Assembly: GCA_005881495.1 (NCBI GenBank)
Contig: VBHI01000114.1
Coordinates: 4,751-11,377 of the forward strand
Source: Chloroflexota bacterium
GTDB taxonomy: Bacteria; Chloroflexota; Ktedonobacteria; Ktedonobacterales; Ktedonobacteraceae
Direction: 5' to 3'
Length of the DNA: 6,627 nt
Shown: in pieces, positions 1 to 5,610 of the stretch
How positions within the stretch are numbered: position 1 is the stretch's first letter
Layout: each line of letters begins with the position of its first letter
The notes under the pieces: model-generated
The model's input: the letters and a program-made list of their open reading frames with translations, nothing else
Databases searched by the model: none
Told to the model about the DNA's origin: nothing
Made by a program: the position numbers and the translations under genes

Positions 1-336
1 GAAGGTATTGAGACCGGGAGTATAGATCCCTACTTCCATACCGGAATGACAACCGGGGATAAATCCCAATTCCAGGCCGGGATGCTCGCGGGCCTCGATC
101 AAATCCAGCAGGGCATTGATCCTGGTTACTGGTGGGCTATGAACTGGGTATGGGTGATTGACTGGACCATCGTCGTAATCGTTATAGCCGTTATTGTTAT
201 ACGGTTTATCGTGAGGTTCTTTTCGGGCGGCGGCTTTGGCGGCGGCTCAGGTTATTACTCATCATCTTACTACAGCAGTAGTAACTATTCTGGTGGTAGC
301 AGCGGCGGCGGCTCAGGTGGATCAACCGGCTTCTGA
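1..336 (+). CDS. TPM-domain membrane protein, 3' end (partial)
   Basis: The reading frame is open from base 1 to the TGA at 334-336, so this is the last 111 codons of a gene that begins upstream; the ATG at 46 is probably internal. Residues 1-39 (EGIETGSIDPYF, then GDKSQFQAGMLAGLDQI) resemble the C-terminal end of a TPM domain, where a 'P-F..gd...gi.agl..i' pattern is typical. A Trp-rich stretch (WWAMNWVWVIDW, 44-55) leads into one transmembrane helix, about 50-74. The tail (75-111) is low-complexity Gly/Ser/Tyr with GGGFGGGSG and YYSSSYYSSSN and ends in STGF. The order TPM domain, membrane helix, glycine-rich tail is common in YgcG-type TPM proteins, which are envelope proteins of poorly defined function. 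The N-terminal signal peptide and most of the TPM domain lie outside the window. Family call moderately sure; function unknown. Confidence 0.72.
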   Translation, partial: EGIETGSIDPYFHTGMTTGDKSQFQAGMLAGLDQIQQGIDPGYWWAMNWVWVIDWTIVVIVIAVIVIRFIVRFFSGGGFGGGSGYYSSSYYSSSNYSGGSSGGGSGGSTGF

Positions 337-345
337 TCTTCAGAG

Positions 346-381
346 GGCGTGGCTCATACATGAGCCACGTCATTCTATTTT
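346..381 (+). terminator. Intrinsic terminator of the TPM-domain gene
   Basis: CGTGGCTCA (348-356) and TGAGCCACG (361-369) are perfect inverse complements around a TACA loop. A G-T and a G-C pair (346-347 with 370-371) extend the stem to 11 bp. An imperfect T-rich tract (TTCTATTTTAT, 373-383) follows. It lies 9 bp after the TGA stop. This is a good Rho-independent terminator, although the T tract is interrupted. Confidence 0.8.
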
Positions 382-525
382 ATACTATATTTGTGAAAAT
401 AGAACCGGTTAAGGTTTTCTATCCTCACTTTTTCTCCAAATGTTATCCTTTCATGAGTCCAAACTCATTCTACATTTTAAGGGAGAAGAGCATTTTATTT
501 ATTCCAAATAACTGTTTCAAATCTC

Positions 526-553
526 TTGACAAAATGCACTTCTTTATGGTAAT
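526..553 (+). promoter_or_regulatory. Candidate sigma-70 promoter for the MFS gene
   Basis: A perfect TTGACA (-35) lies at 526-531, followed by a 16-bp spacer and GGTAAT (548-553, 4 of 6 to TATAAT). This predicts a start near 560 and an untranslated leader of about 150 nt. The -10 element is weak, which would fit a regulated promoter; the assignment is tentative. Confidence 0.45.
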
Positions 554-557
554 TATT

Positions 558-599
558 TTTTAGAGTACTAAAACTTAGAGTTTCAACTGGTGAAAGTTG
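558..599 (+). promoter_or_regulatory. Operator-like dyad cluster at the MFS promoter
   Basis: TTTTAG (558-563) and CTAAAA (568-573) are perfect inverse complements around AGTA, a 16-bp operator-like dyad placed where transcription should start. AAACT-TAG-AGTTT (571-583) overlaps it and CAACT-N6-AGTTG (584-599) follows. TTAGAGT also occurs as a direct repeat at 560-566 and 575-581. DHA2 efflux genes are often repressed by TetR or MarR proteins that bind such dyads, but no regulator gene is present in the window. Function is inferred. Confidence 0.4.
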
Positions 600-636
600 A
601 TGAAATGAACTGCATAATCGCTGGCTCATGCGCGAG

Positions 637-682
637 GACAAATAGTGCGCTTTGTCATCCTTGGGACGATGGTCGATCTCCC
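637..682 (+). promoter_or_regulatory. Structured 5' leader of the MFS mRNA
   Basis: Two consecutive hairpins precede the ribosome site. One is GACAAA (637-642) with TTTGTC (651-656) around an 8-nt loop. The other is GGGA-GAT (663-666, 668-670, C667 bulged) with ATC-TCCC (676-682) around GGTCG. They leave the AAAGGAGG at 699-706 exposed. No known riboswitch class is recognised. Confidence 0.3.
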
Positions 683-713
683 GGAGGCAAAGCTGTAGAA
701 AGGAGGCTTACCC

Positions 714-2336
714 ATGCAAGTTAGTGCACAGGTGGCCCGGCAGGGACTATCGTACAAGTGGATTGTTGCGATAGTTGTGATCCTGGGAGCGTTTATGAGC
801 GTCCTGGATCAAACCGTCGTCAACATTGCCATTCCGAGTCTGCAAAACGCCTTTGGTGCCGACATTCACACCGTCCAGTGGGTCGTTACCGCCTACCTGC
901 TGACACAGGGCGCAATGACACCAACGGCACCATACCTGGCAAATAACTTTGGGATCAAACGCTCCTACATCTTATCGCTTATCGCGTTTACGCTCGGCTC
1001 GCTGCTCTGTGGTCTGTCATGGAGCTTGCCCTTGCTGATCCTGTTCCGCGTGCTGCAAGGTCTGGGTGGAGCCATATTGCTCCCGCTATCCTTCACAATG
1101 ATCTTCCGGGAATTCCCGCCGGAGGAGCGCGGTCTCGCCCTGGGTACGCTTGGCGTTCCGACGCTGCTGGCCCCCGCGCTGGGTCCCATTCTTGGCGGCT
1201 ACCTTGTGACCTTTGTCAGCTGGCGGGTGATCTTTTTCATCAACATTCCGATTGGAATTGTCGCCATGATCCTTGCAACACTGTTCTTACGCGAAGCTCG
1301 TGCGGAGGAACGCAGCCGCTTCGACCTGCCCGGCTTCATCACCGCCGCCTATGGTCTGGCCGCACTGCTCTACGCGTTCTCGGAATCGACTACCAGTGGT
1401 TGGGGGTCCACGAAGGTTCTGGGCTTCTTGCTAAGCGGGGCGCTCTCGCTGATCGCCTTTATCGCCATCGAGATCACCAAGGCCAATCGAGGCGTGCAAC
1501 CGCTGCTTGACCTGCGCCTCTTCGCCAACCGGTCATTCGCGGCTGGCAATATTGGCCTGGTATTCGTGATCTTCGGTCTTTTTGGCTCGTTCTTTCTGCT
1601 CCCCATCTATCTCCAGGTCCTGCGAGGTCAGAGTGCTTTTCAGGCCGGCCTGATCCTGCTCCCACAGGCGCTGGCTGCCATGGTGAGCGTGATCGTCGGC
1701 GGACGCCTGGTGGACCGCATCGGCGTGCGGGCGGTGGTGATTCCCGGCCTCCTGTTGCTGGCATTTGCCGATTGGCAGCTTACATTCATCACCCTGAACT
1801 CGCCGTTCTGGTGGCTGCAAATGCTCCTTGTGCTGCTCGGCCTCGCCCTCGGCCTGACGGGACAGCCGTTGGTTGTAGCGGCGCTGGCCGACATTCGTGA
1901 GGCACAACAGATCGCTGATGCCTCAACGATCACGACCGTGACACGCTCGGTCGGTGCCTCAATGGGCATTGCTATCCTGGCGACCTTCGTGCAGACGCAG
2001 ACGAAGGTGCACTTTACCCACCTGGCCGAACAGGTTACGGCCAGTTCTACGATCGGGCAGTTGCTGCCACGCTTGCAGGGATTGTTCATGCTGCATGGTG
2101 CGGATGCGCAGTCGGCGAGGTCGGCGGCCTTGCAATTGATAGCGCGCTTCCTACAACGGCAAAGCTACCTGCTGGCCATACAAGAAGCCTTTCTCCTGAT
2201 TATCGGATTGGTCGTACTGGCGATTGTTGCCACCTTGTTTGTCAAAGAGAGACGCCGTTCCGCGCCTTCCTCCAAAGAGTCACCGGCGAGTGACGCTGCG
2301 GAGAGCGCGCCAACGGAACCTCTGCTTGTTGGATAA
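714..2336 (+). CDS. DHA2-family (EmrB/QacA) MFS drug-efflux transporter
   Basis: A 540-residue inner-membrane proton-coupled antiporter, predicted to export drugs or other amphiphilic compounds. Length and hydrophobicity fit the 14-helix DHA2 family. Visible motifs: LDQTVVNIAIP in helix 1 (31-41, the family's D-T-VN-A-P signature); a degenerate motif A in loop 2-3 (PYLANNFGIKR, 73-83, lacking the usual Asp); motif B with R112 (LILFRVLQGLGGAI); antiporter motif C (147-162, ending ALGPILGG); and a second-half motif A with intact Asp (GGRLVDRIG, 329-337). The C-terminal 30 residues are a polar Lys/Arg then Ser/Pro/Glu tail. The ATG start is fixed by AAAGGAGG at 699-706, 7 nt upstream. The gene is visibly GC-richer than its AT-rich upstream region and the next genes. 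No MFP (EmrA) partner or regulator is adjacent. It ends 39 bp from a convergent sigma gene with no clear terminator. Family sure; substrate unknown. Confidence 0.92.
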   Translation: MQVSAQVARQGLSYKWIVAIVVILGAFMSVLDQTVVNIAIPSLQNAFGADIHTVQWVVTAYLLTQGAMTPTAPYLANNFGIKRSYILSLIAFTLGSLLCGLSWSLPLLILFRVLQGLGGAILLPLSFTMIFREFPPEERGLALGTLGVPTLLAPALGPILGGYLVTFVSWRVIFFINIPIGIVAMILATLFLREARAEERSRFDLPGFITAAYGLAALLYAFSESTTSGWGSTKVLGFLLSGALSLIAFIAIEITKANRGVQPLLDLRLFANRSFAAGNIGLVFVIFGLFGSFFLLPIYLQVLRGQSAFQAGLILLPQALAAMVSVIVGGRLVDRIGVRAVVIPGLLLLAFADWQLTFITLNSPFWWLQMLLVLLGLALGLTGQPLVVAALADIREAQQIADASTITTVTRSVGASMGIAILATFVQTQTKVHFTHLAEQVTASSTIGQLLPRLQGLFMLHGADAQSARSAALQLIARFLQRQSYLLAIQEAFLLIIGLVVLAIVATLFVKERRRSAPSSKESPASDAAESAPTEPLLVG

Positions 2337-2375
2337 TTGGCGCAGGCCGCTCAACGGTGGGCTTACATAGGCATA

Positions 2376-3026
2376 TCACTTTGCTTCGGCTTTTACGTAG
2401 CCTCTATCTTGTGCATACTTCCAGAGTGATTTCTGTAATTGGCGGCGTGCACGTGAAATACGGCTCATGACTGTCCCTATGGGGATCTGTAAGGCTTCAG
2501 CGATCTCTTTATAAGATAAACCTTCTATGTCTGCCAGGACGACCGCCATACGGAAGTTGGGCGGGAGATCGTTTAAAGCCTGGTAGACATCCTCATCAAG
2601 GTATTGGCTCAATACCTCTTCCTCGGCGGCTATGTTCAGTTCTTGCCCACTTAAATCTTTAATACGGTTATAGAGATAGAAGTCTTCGCCTTCGGGGAGT
2701 GATGTTGTTGTTGGGTGAGTGGCTTGCTTGCGGTAACGGTTGATTGCCGATGTGTTCAATATGCGGAAGAGCCAGGCACGTAGATTGGTCCCGCGTTGAT
2801 AGGTATGGGCGAAGCGGAATGCTTTGAGCATGGTTTCTTGCACCAGGTCTTCGGCTTCTTGCTGGTTGCTGGTCATACGGCGAGCGGTGCGGTAGAGGCT
2901 GTCGAGTTGACTGAGTACGCCAGCTTCAAAATCTTCAGTGGGTACGTTGTTGTTTACTTTATCAGCTTGATCAGCTTGCGTTATTTCCTGTTTTTGTTCC
3001 TGTTGCGATGTTGGCTGTTCCGGCAT
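2376..3026 (-). CDS. sigR: ECF sigma factor, ECF12/SigR-like
   Basis: A 216-residue extracytoplasmic-function sigma factor that directs RNA polymerase to stress promoters. Region 2 spans about 36-101, with LDSLYRTARRMT, EAEDLVQETMLKAFR and GTNLRAWLFRIL, then IN-RYRK. Region 4 spans about 144-206, with LPPNFRMAVVLADIEGLSYK followed by a helix-turn-helix (IAEALQIPIGTVMSRI). The 'GTNL-AW' and 'FRMAV-LAD-EG' signatures closely match actinobacterial SigR (ECF12), a thiol-oxidation sigma factor held by the zinc anti-sigma RsrA; a matching RsrA-like gene is divergent at 3277. I place the start at the ATG at 3024-3026 because GAGGAG lies 6 nt before it. An in-frame ATG at 3063-3065 would add 13 residues but has no ribosome site and abuts a T-tailed hairpin. 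The first 35 residues are Gln/Glu-rich and probably disordered. It converges on the MFS gene with a 39-bp gap. Family very sure; the SigR-type role is inferred. Confidence 0.93.
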   Translation of the reverse strand: MPEQPTSQQEQKQEITQADQADKVNNNVPTEDFEAGVLSQLDSLYRTARRMTSNQQEAEDLVQETMLKAFRFAHTYQRGTNLRAWLFRILNTSAINRYRKQATHPTTTSLPEGEDFYLYNRIKDLSGQELNIAAEEEVLSQYLDEDVYQALNDLPPNFRMAVVLADIEGLSYKEIAEALQIPIGTVMSRISRARRQLQKSLWKYAQDRGYVKAEAK

Positions 3027-3065
3027 GCAAGACTCCTCTTCGGCAATGCTACTTTCCTCATGCAT

Positions 3066-3087
3066 AAAAAGGGAGGCTTCGTCCCTT
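3066..3087 (-). promoter_or_regulatory. Terminator-like hairpin in the sigma-gene leader
   Basis: Read on the minus strand, AAGGGA (3087-3082), a 7-nt loop and TCCCTT (3074-3069) form a 6-bp stem that runs into five T (3070-3066). It ends 39 nt before the preferred start codon. It has the form of a weak intrinsic terminator or attenuator. It could also simply be a chance leader hairpin. Confidence 0.35.
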
Positions 3088-3199
3088 GCACCTGTTTATA
3101 CGAAGGGGGTTGCAGAATATACCCGCTCCCTCCACTTTCGAATGACTTGCTTGAAGATGCACTAAGGAAAGTGTTAATTCAGTATATCCTACTGGCATC

Positions 3200-3226
3200 G
3201 GGAATGAAAGCCCTTGTGAAAATGTT
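3200..3226 (+). promoter_or_regulatory. SigR-type (ECF12) promoter of the anti-sigma gene
   Basis: GGGAAT (3200-3205), exactly 18 bp, then GTT (3224-3226). This matches the published SigR consensus GGAAT-N18-GTT in both elements and in spacing. It would start transcription near 3233, about 45 nt before the ATG at 3277. A TAAAAT (3226-3231) overlaps the -10 but has no sigma-70 -35. The match implies that the neighbouring sigma factor drives its own anti-sigma gene. Confidence 0.65.
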
Positions 3227-3276
3227 AAAATGTACAGATATACCGACGAACGAGCCGTCACGGGAGGATACTAGTT

Positions 3277-3570
3277 ATGAATTGTTATGAGACTGTTGCT
3301 CGTCTTCATCTCTATCTAGGCCGGGAACTCACTGTTGATGAAGTTGCCATCGTGCAGAAGCATCTCACAGACTGCCCGTATTGTGAATGTCGCTTTCATT
3401 TTGATATGCGTGTCACGCGACTAGTCCACGAGCGCTGTACGATCGAGAAAGCTCCGGCACATTTACGCGAGAAGGTATTACAACTGGCTCATTTACCAAT
3501 TGGCGAGCAAATCGAACTTGATCCCGAAGTTGAGATGGAGATCAGAGCAGATATCGAAACGTATGAATAA
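3277..3570 (+). CDS. rsrA: RsrA-like zinc-binding anti-sigma factor
   Basis: A 97-residue cytoplasmic ZAS-family anti-sigma factor, expected to bind the ECF sigma factor encoded divergently at 3026 and release it when its thiols oxidise. Key residues are C3, H29, C33 and C36 (HLTDCPYC = H-x3-C-x2-C), followed by the family's LVHERC at 49-54 and AP-LREKV at 59-67. The spacing of C3, H29, C33, C36 and C54 (26, 30, 33 and 51 from the first Cys) equals that of C11, H37, C41, C44 and C62 in Streptomyces RsrA, which carry the zinc and redox function. An extra C38 is present. The C-terminus (76-97) is strongly acidic. There is no membrane helix, as expected for this subclass. The ATG start is supported by GGGAGG (3262-3267), 9 nt upstream. 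Divergent placement from the sigma gene is unusual, since sigR and rsrA are normally in one operon. It ends 5 bp from ccdA, tail to tail, with no terminator seen. Confidence 0.88.
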   Translation: MNCYETVARLHLYLGRELTVDEVAIVQKHLTDCPYCECRFHFDMRVTRLVHERCTIEKAPAHLREKVLQLAHLPIGEQIELDPEVEMEIRADIETYE

Positions 3571-3575
3571 AGCTT

Positions 3576-4304
3576 CTATTGGATGTTGAGGCCAAGGTTA
3601 TAATATTGGTTCAGGTAAGGGAGTAAGTTAAAGAAGATGAATACCCCTGCTACGATCATGACGATACCGGTGGCGATTTCGATTTTCCCGAGATAGGGCT
3701 TCAGCCACTTTAAGGCTCTACTGAGTTGATCAAATCCCAGTCCCAGGAGCAGGAAGGGAATACCCAGGCCGAGCGAGTAGAAGAGCAAGAGTGTCACACC
3801 TTCACGAAGCGTTGCCGCGTTGGCCGCCAGGCCCAGGATAGGGCCGAGTATCAGCCCGACACAGGGGGTCCAGCCGATGGCAAAGATTAAACCAAAGAGC
3901 AATGACGCCGGATAGCCAGGGCGGGTCGGACGATATTCAAAACGTTTCTGCATATAGAACAGCGGCACCGTAAATATTCCCGTTAGATGCAGTCCAATGA
4001 TCACGAGGATTATGCCGCCGATTTGACGCAGCAACAGCTGGTACGAGCGTAGAAAACTGCCCAGGGTACTGGCTGAAGCGCCGAGAGCGACGAAAGCTAT
4101 GGTGAAGCCGAGCACGAACATCACCGCATGGAGAAACGTCGTCAAGCGAGCAGAGCGATCTTCCTGCTCGTCAGTGGATTGATAGACGCTGTGACCCACG
4201 AGCTGAGCTAGATAAATAGGGACGAGCGGCAACACGCATGGTGAAAGAAAGGATGCTAATCCGGCCAGGAAGGCAACACCAAAGCTTATTTGTGAGGCGT
4301 CCAT
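3576..4304 (-). CDS. ccdA: Cytochrome c biogenesis protein CcdA (thiol-disulfide transporter)
   Basis: A 242-residue membrane protein of the CcdA/DsbD-beta family. It takes electrons from cytoplasmic thioredoxin and passes them across the membrane to extracytoplasmic thiol-disulfide proteins, for example for apocytochrome c maturation. The two redox cysteines are visible: C23 in FLSPCVLPLVPIYL (helix 1) and C148 in GWTPCVGLILGPIL (helix 4). About six hydrophobic helices are seen, at roughly 8-37, 57-77, 93-112, 133-160, 167-190 and 208-229, the family norm. The ATG at 4302-4304 is chosen over an upstream in-frame TTG (4376), because that TTG lies inside the -35 box of the gene's own promoter and has no ribosome site; GGAGAG lies 10 nt before the ATG. 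No thioredoxin-like partner or cytochrome assembly gene (ResB/ResC) adjoins. Its neighbour is the thiol-responsive anti-sigma gene, so a redox-homeostasis role is plausible. Family sure. Confidence 0.93.
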   Translation of the reverse strand: MDASQISFGVAFLAGLASFLSPCVLPLVPIYLAQLVGHSVYQSTDEQEDRSARLTTFLHAVMFVLGFTIAFVALGASASTLGSFLRSYQLLLRQIGGIILVIIGLHLTGIFTVPLFYMQKRFEYRPTRPGYPASLLFGLIFAIGWTPCVGLILGPILGLAANAATLREGVTLLLFYSLGLGIPFLLLGLGFDQLSRALKWLKPYLGKIEIATGIVMIVAGVFIFFNLLPYLNQYYNLGLNIQ

Positions 4305-4347
4305 ACGACGGTTTCTCTCCAGACAGTGATATATCTCTTCATTGGAT

Positions 4348-4376
4348 AGTATAGCGTGAGCGCTGCATATCGGCAA
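4348..4376 (-). promoter_or_regulatory. Sigma-70 promoter of ccdA
   Basis: On the minus strand, TTGCCG (4376-4371, 4 of 6), a 17-bp spacer and TATACT (4353-4348, 5 of 6) form a good housekeeping promoter. A start near 4341 leaves a leader of about 37 nt to the ATG at 4304. It supports the short form of CcdA and shows that ccdA need not depend on the upstream sigma gene. Confidence 0.6.
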
Positions 4377-4386
4377 GGGTAACGCG

Positions 4387-4436
4387 GGGCGACGCTGCCT
4401 TCATCATTCCCCGAATGCGGCTGCGTCCCTTTTTTT
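4387..4436 (+). terminator. Strong + strand intrinsic terminator (hairpin plus T7)
   Basis: GACGC (4391-4395) pairs with GCGTC (4423-4427), extended by G4388-G4389 with C4428-C4429 across bulged C4390. Inside, GCC (4397-4399) pairs with GGC (4419-4421) and CATTC (4405-4409) with GAATG (4413-4417) around a CCC loop. Seven T (4430-4436) follow on the + strand. On the minus strand the same hairpin follows the sigma gene's stop codon but has no T tract after it. The terminator is therefore oriented for + strand transcripts, although the nearest + gene ends at 3570. Confidence 0.7.
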
Positions 4437-5352
4437 AGTCGAGGTATTCTCTGAGGATGCGGCTGGCCTGTGGATGGCGCAGCTTGCGTATGGCACGTTC
4501 CTCAATCTGGCGGACACGTTCTCGTGTCACTTTCAGCTTCTTGCCCACCTCTTCCAACGTATGGTCATGATCGTCGACCAGGCCAAAGCGGAGTTCGATG
4601 ACCTGTCTTTCACGCAGCGTCAACTGACCAAGCACTTTGCGGATCTCTTCGCGGAGCAGGCGCTGATCGGTGACTTCCATAGGGCCGCGTTCACGTACAT
4701 CCTCGATGACATCGCCTAAAGTGTTTTCTTCTTCTTCCGAAAGAGGGGCATCCAATGAAAATACTTTTTCTGCCCAGATCATCAACTCGCTGACACGATC
4801 CGCAGACATCGCGAGGCGTTGCCCGATAACTTCAGGAGTGGGTTCTCGTCCAAGTTCCTGGTAGAGTTGACGAGTCATACGCTTGACGCGCATAACCTCT
4901 TCCATAATATAGACGGGAAGACGAACGACGCGGGTGCCTTCTAAGATTGCGCGAGTAATGGCTTGTTTGATCCACCAGGTGGCGTAGGTGGAGAAGCGGA
5001 AGCCCTTCTTATAGTCGAACTTGGTTACAGCGCGAATAAGGCCGATGTTACCTTCACCGATAAGGTCTTCCAGGGATAATCCCTGTCCTACGTATTTCTT
5101 TGCAATGCTTACAACCAATCGTAAATTGGCCTCAATAAGTTGATTCCGAGCATCTTTATCACCTTGTTCTGCGCGTTCGGCCAGGAGGGACTCGCGGCTG
5201 GCTGTAAGCAAAGAGATGCGTGAAATCTCACGGAGATAGAGACGCAGGCTATCGCTTTGTGCTAAGCTACTAATATCTGAATCTTGCAAAGTTTCGCGTT
5301 CTACCTCTATCGGTTTGTCTCGCTCAGCGTCAAACATCACATTTCGTTCCAA
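4435..5352 (-). CDS. RpoD-like sigma-70 factor, group 1/2, without region 1.1
   Basis: A 305-residue sigma factor, cytoplasmic, binding core RNA polymerase. Region 1.2 is at 33-66 ([17 protein letters not shown]). Region 2 is at 76-139 ([51 protein letters not shown]), with Q130 and T133 at the -10-recognising positions of E. coli Q437 and T440. Region 3 is at 145-222. Region 4 is at 240-305, with [13 protein letters not shown] and a helix-turn-helix ending in [18 protein letters not shown]. There is no acidic region 1.1. Y148 replaces the His that primary factors use at the extended -10 (H455 in E. coli), which leans towards an alternative group 2 factor. The first codon at 5352 is TTG with GAGAG 7 nt upstream. 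An ATG at 5337 (300 residues) is equally possible, with weaker GGAA upstream. It is transcribed alone, since ccdA downstream has its own promoter 60 bp further on. Family very sure; group uncertain. Confidence 0.93.
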   Translation of the reverse strand: MERNVMFDAERDKPIEVERETLQDSDISSLAQSDSLRLYLREISRISLLTASRESLLAERAEQGDKDARNQLIEANLRLVVSIAKKYVGQGLSLEDLIGEGNIGLIRAVTKFDYKKGFRFSTYATWWIKQAITRAILEGTRVVRLPVYIMEEVMRVKRMTRQLYQELGREPTPEVIGQRLAMSADRVSELMIWAEKVFSLDAPLSEEEENTLGDVIEDVRERGPMEVTDQRLLREEIRKVLGQLTLRERQVIELRFGLVDDHDHTLEEVGKKLKVTRERVRQIEERAIRKLRHPQASRILREYLD

Positions 5353-5406
5353 GTACTTGCTCTCTCTTCCATCAACAGGGACGTAAGATCGGTTCAGTCT
5401 GCAATC

Positions 5407-5434
5407 ATTGTATCATACATATGTGTTATTGCAA
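5407..5434 (-). promoter_or_regulatory. Sigma-70 promoter of the RpoD-like gene
   Basis: On the minus strand TTGCAA (5434-5429, 4 of 6), a 16-bp spacer and TACAAT (5412-5407, 5 of 6). A start near 5400 gives a leader of about 48 nt to the TTG or 63 nt to the ATG. An ACATATGT palindrome lies in the spacer. An overlapping TATGAT is an alternative -10. Confidence 0.5.
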
Positions 5435-5610
5435 GCAACTATCATGCCTGTTTTTGAGAAATTGGTGTGAGGCTTATTACCTTTTCTAGTGGAACAAATC
5501 AGGCTTGCAATTTCTTCCCATGCATTAGTAGGTGAAATGGAATATCATAAAGATACAGTGGTGTTTCTCTATGCAAGAGGGAGGAGACACTTGACCCACT
5601 ACGCTGCTGA

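Larger units (their letters stand above)
382..713 (+). other. AT-rich intergenic region and MFS leader
   Basis: No convincing gene is seen. A 67-codon open frame from 360 starts inside the terminator stem, has no ribosome site and gives a Phe/Ile/Tyr-rich peptide expected from AT-rich non-coding DNA. The region holds a 6-4-6 dyad at 453-468 (ATGAGT/ACTCAT), an AACCGGTT palindrome at 403-410, a promoter-like pair at 526-553, three dyads at 558-599, and two hairpins at 637-682. The composition changes from AT-rich (up to about 605) to mixed (605-713). Confidence 0.6.

Noticed and set aside
360..563. 67-codon open frame on the + strand after the TPM gene
   Set aside because: It begins inside the terminator stem, has no ribosome site, and its Phe/Ile/Tyr-rich product is what AT-rich non-coding DNA gives.
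2337..2375. Possible terminator between the convergent MFS and ECF sigma genes
   Set aside because: Only a short imperfect GCCGC/GTGGGC stem without a T tract on either strand is seen.
3027..3065. Longer ECF sigma start (13 more residues)
   Set aside because: No Shine-Dalgarno before the ATG at 3065, whereas the ATG at 3026 has GAGGAG 6 nt upstream; the extension lies outside the conserved sigma regions.
3599..3604. Perfect TATAAT on the + strand
   Set aside because: It lies inside the ccdA coding sequence, has no -35 at 16-18 bp and no TG extension; probably chance.
4305..4376. Longer CcdA with a TTG start
   Set aside because: The TTG lies within the -35 box of the ccdA promoter and no ribosome site precedes it; the family starts near the ATG at 4304.
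4371..4413. GGAAT followed by GTT on the minus strand upstream of ccdA, as a possible SigR promoter
   Set aside because: The spacer is 22 bp instead of 18, and a better sigma-70 promoter explains ccdA.
4474..4719. 81-codon + strand open frame opposite the RpoD-like gene
   Set aside because: A shadow of the strongly conserved sigma region 4 coding strand, with no ribosome site.
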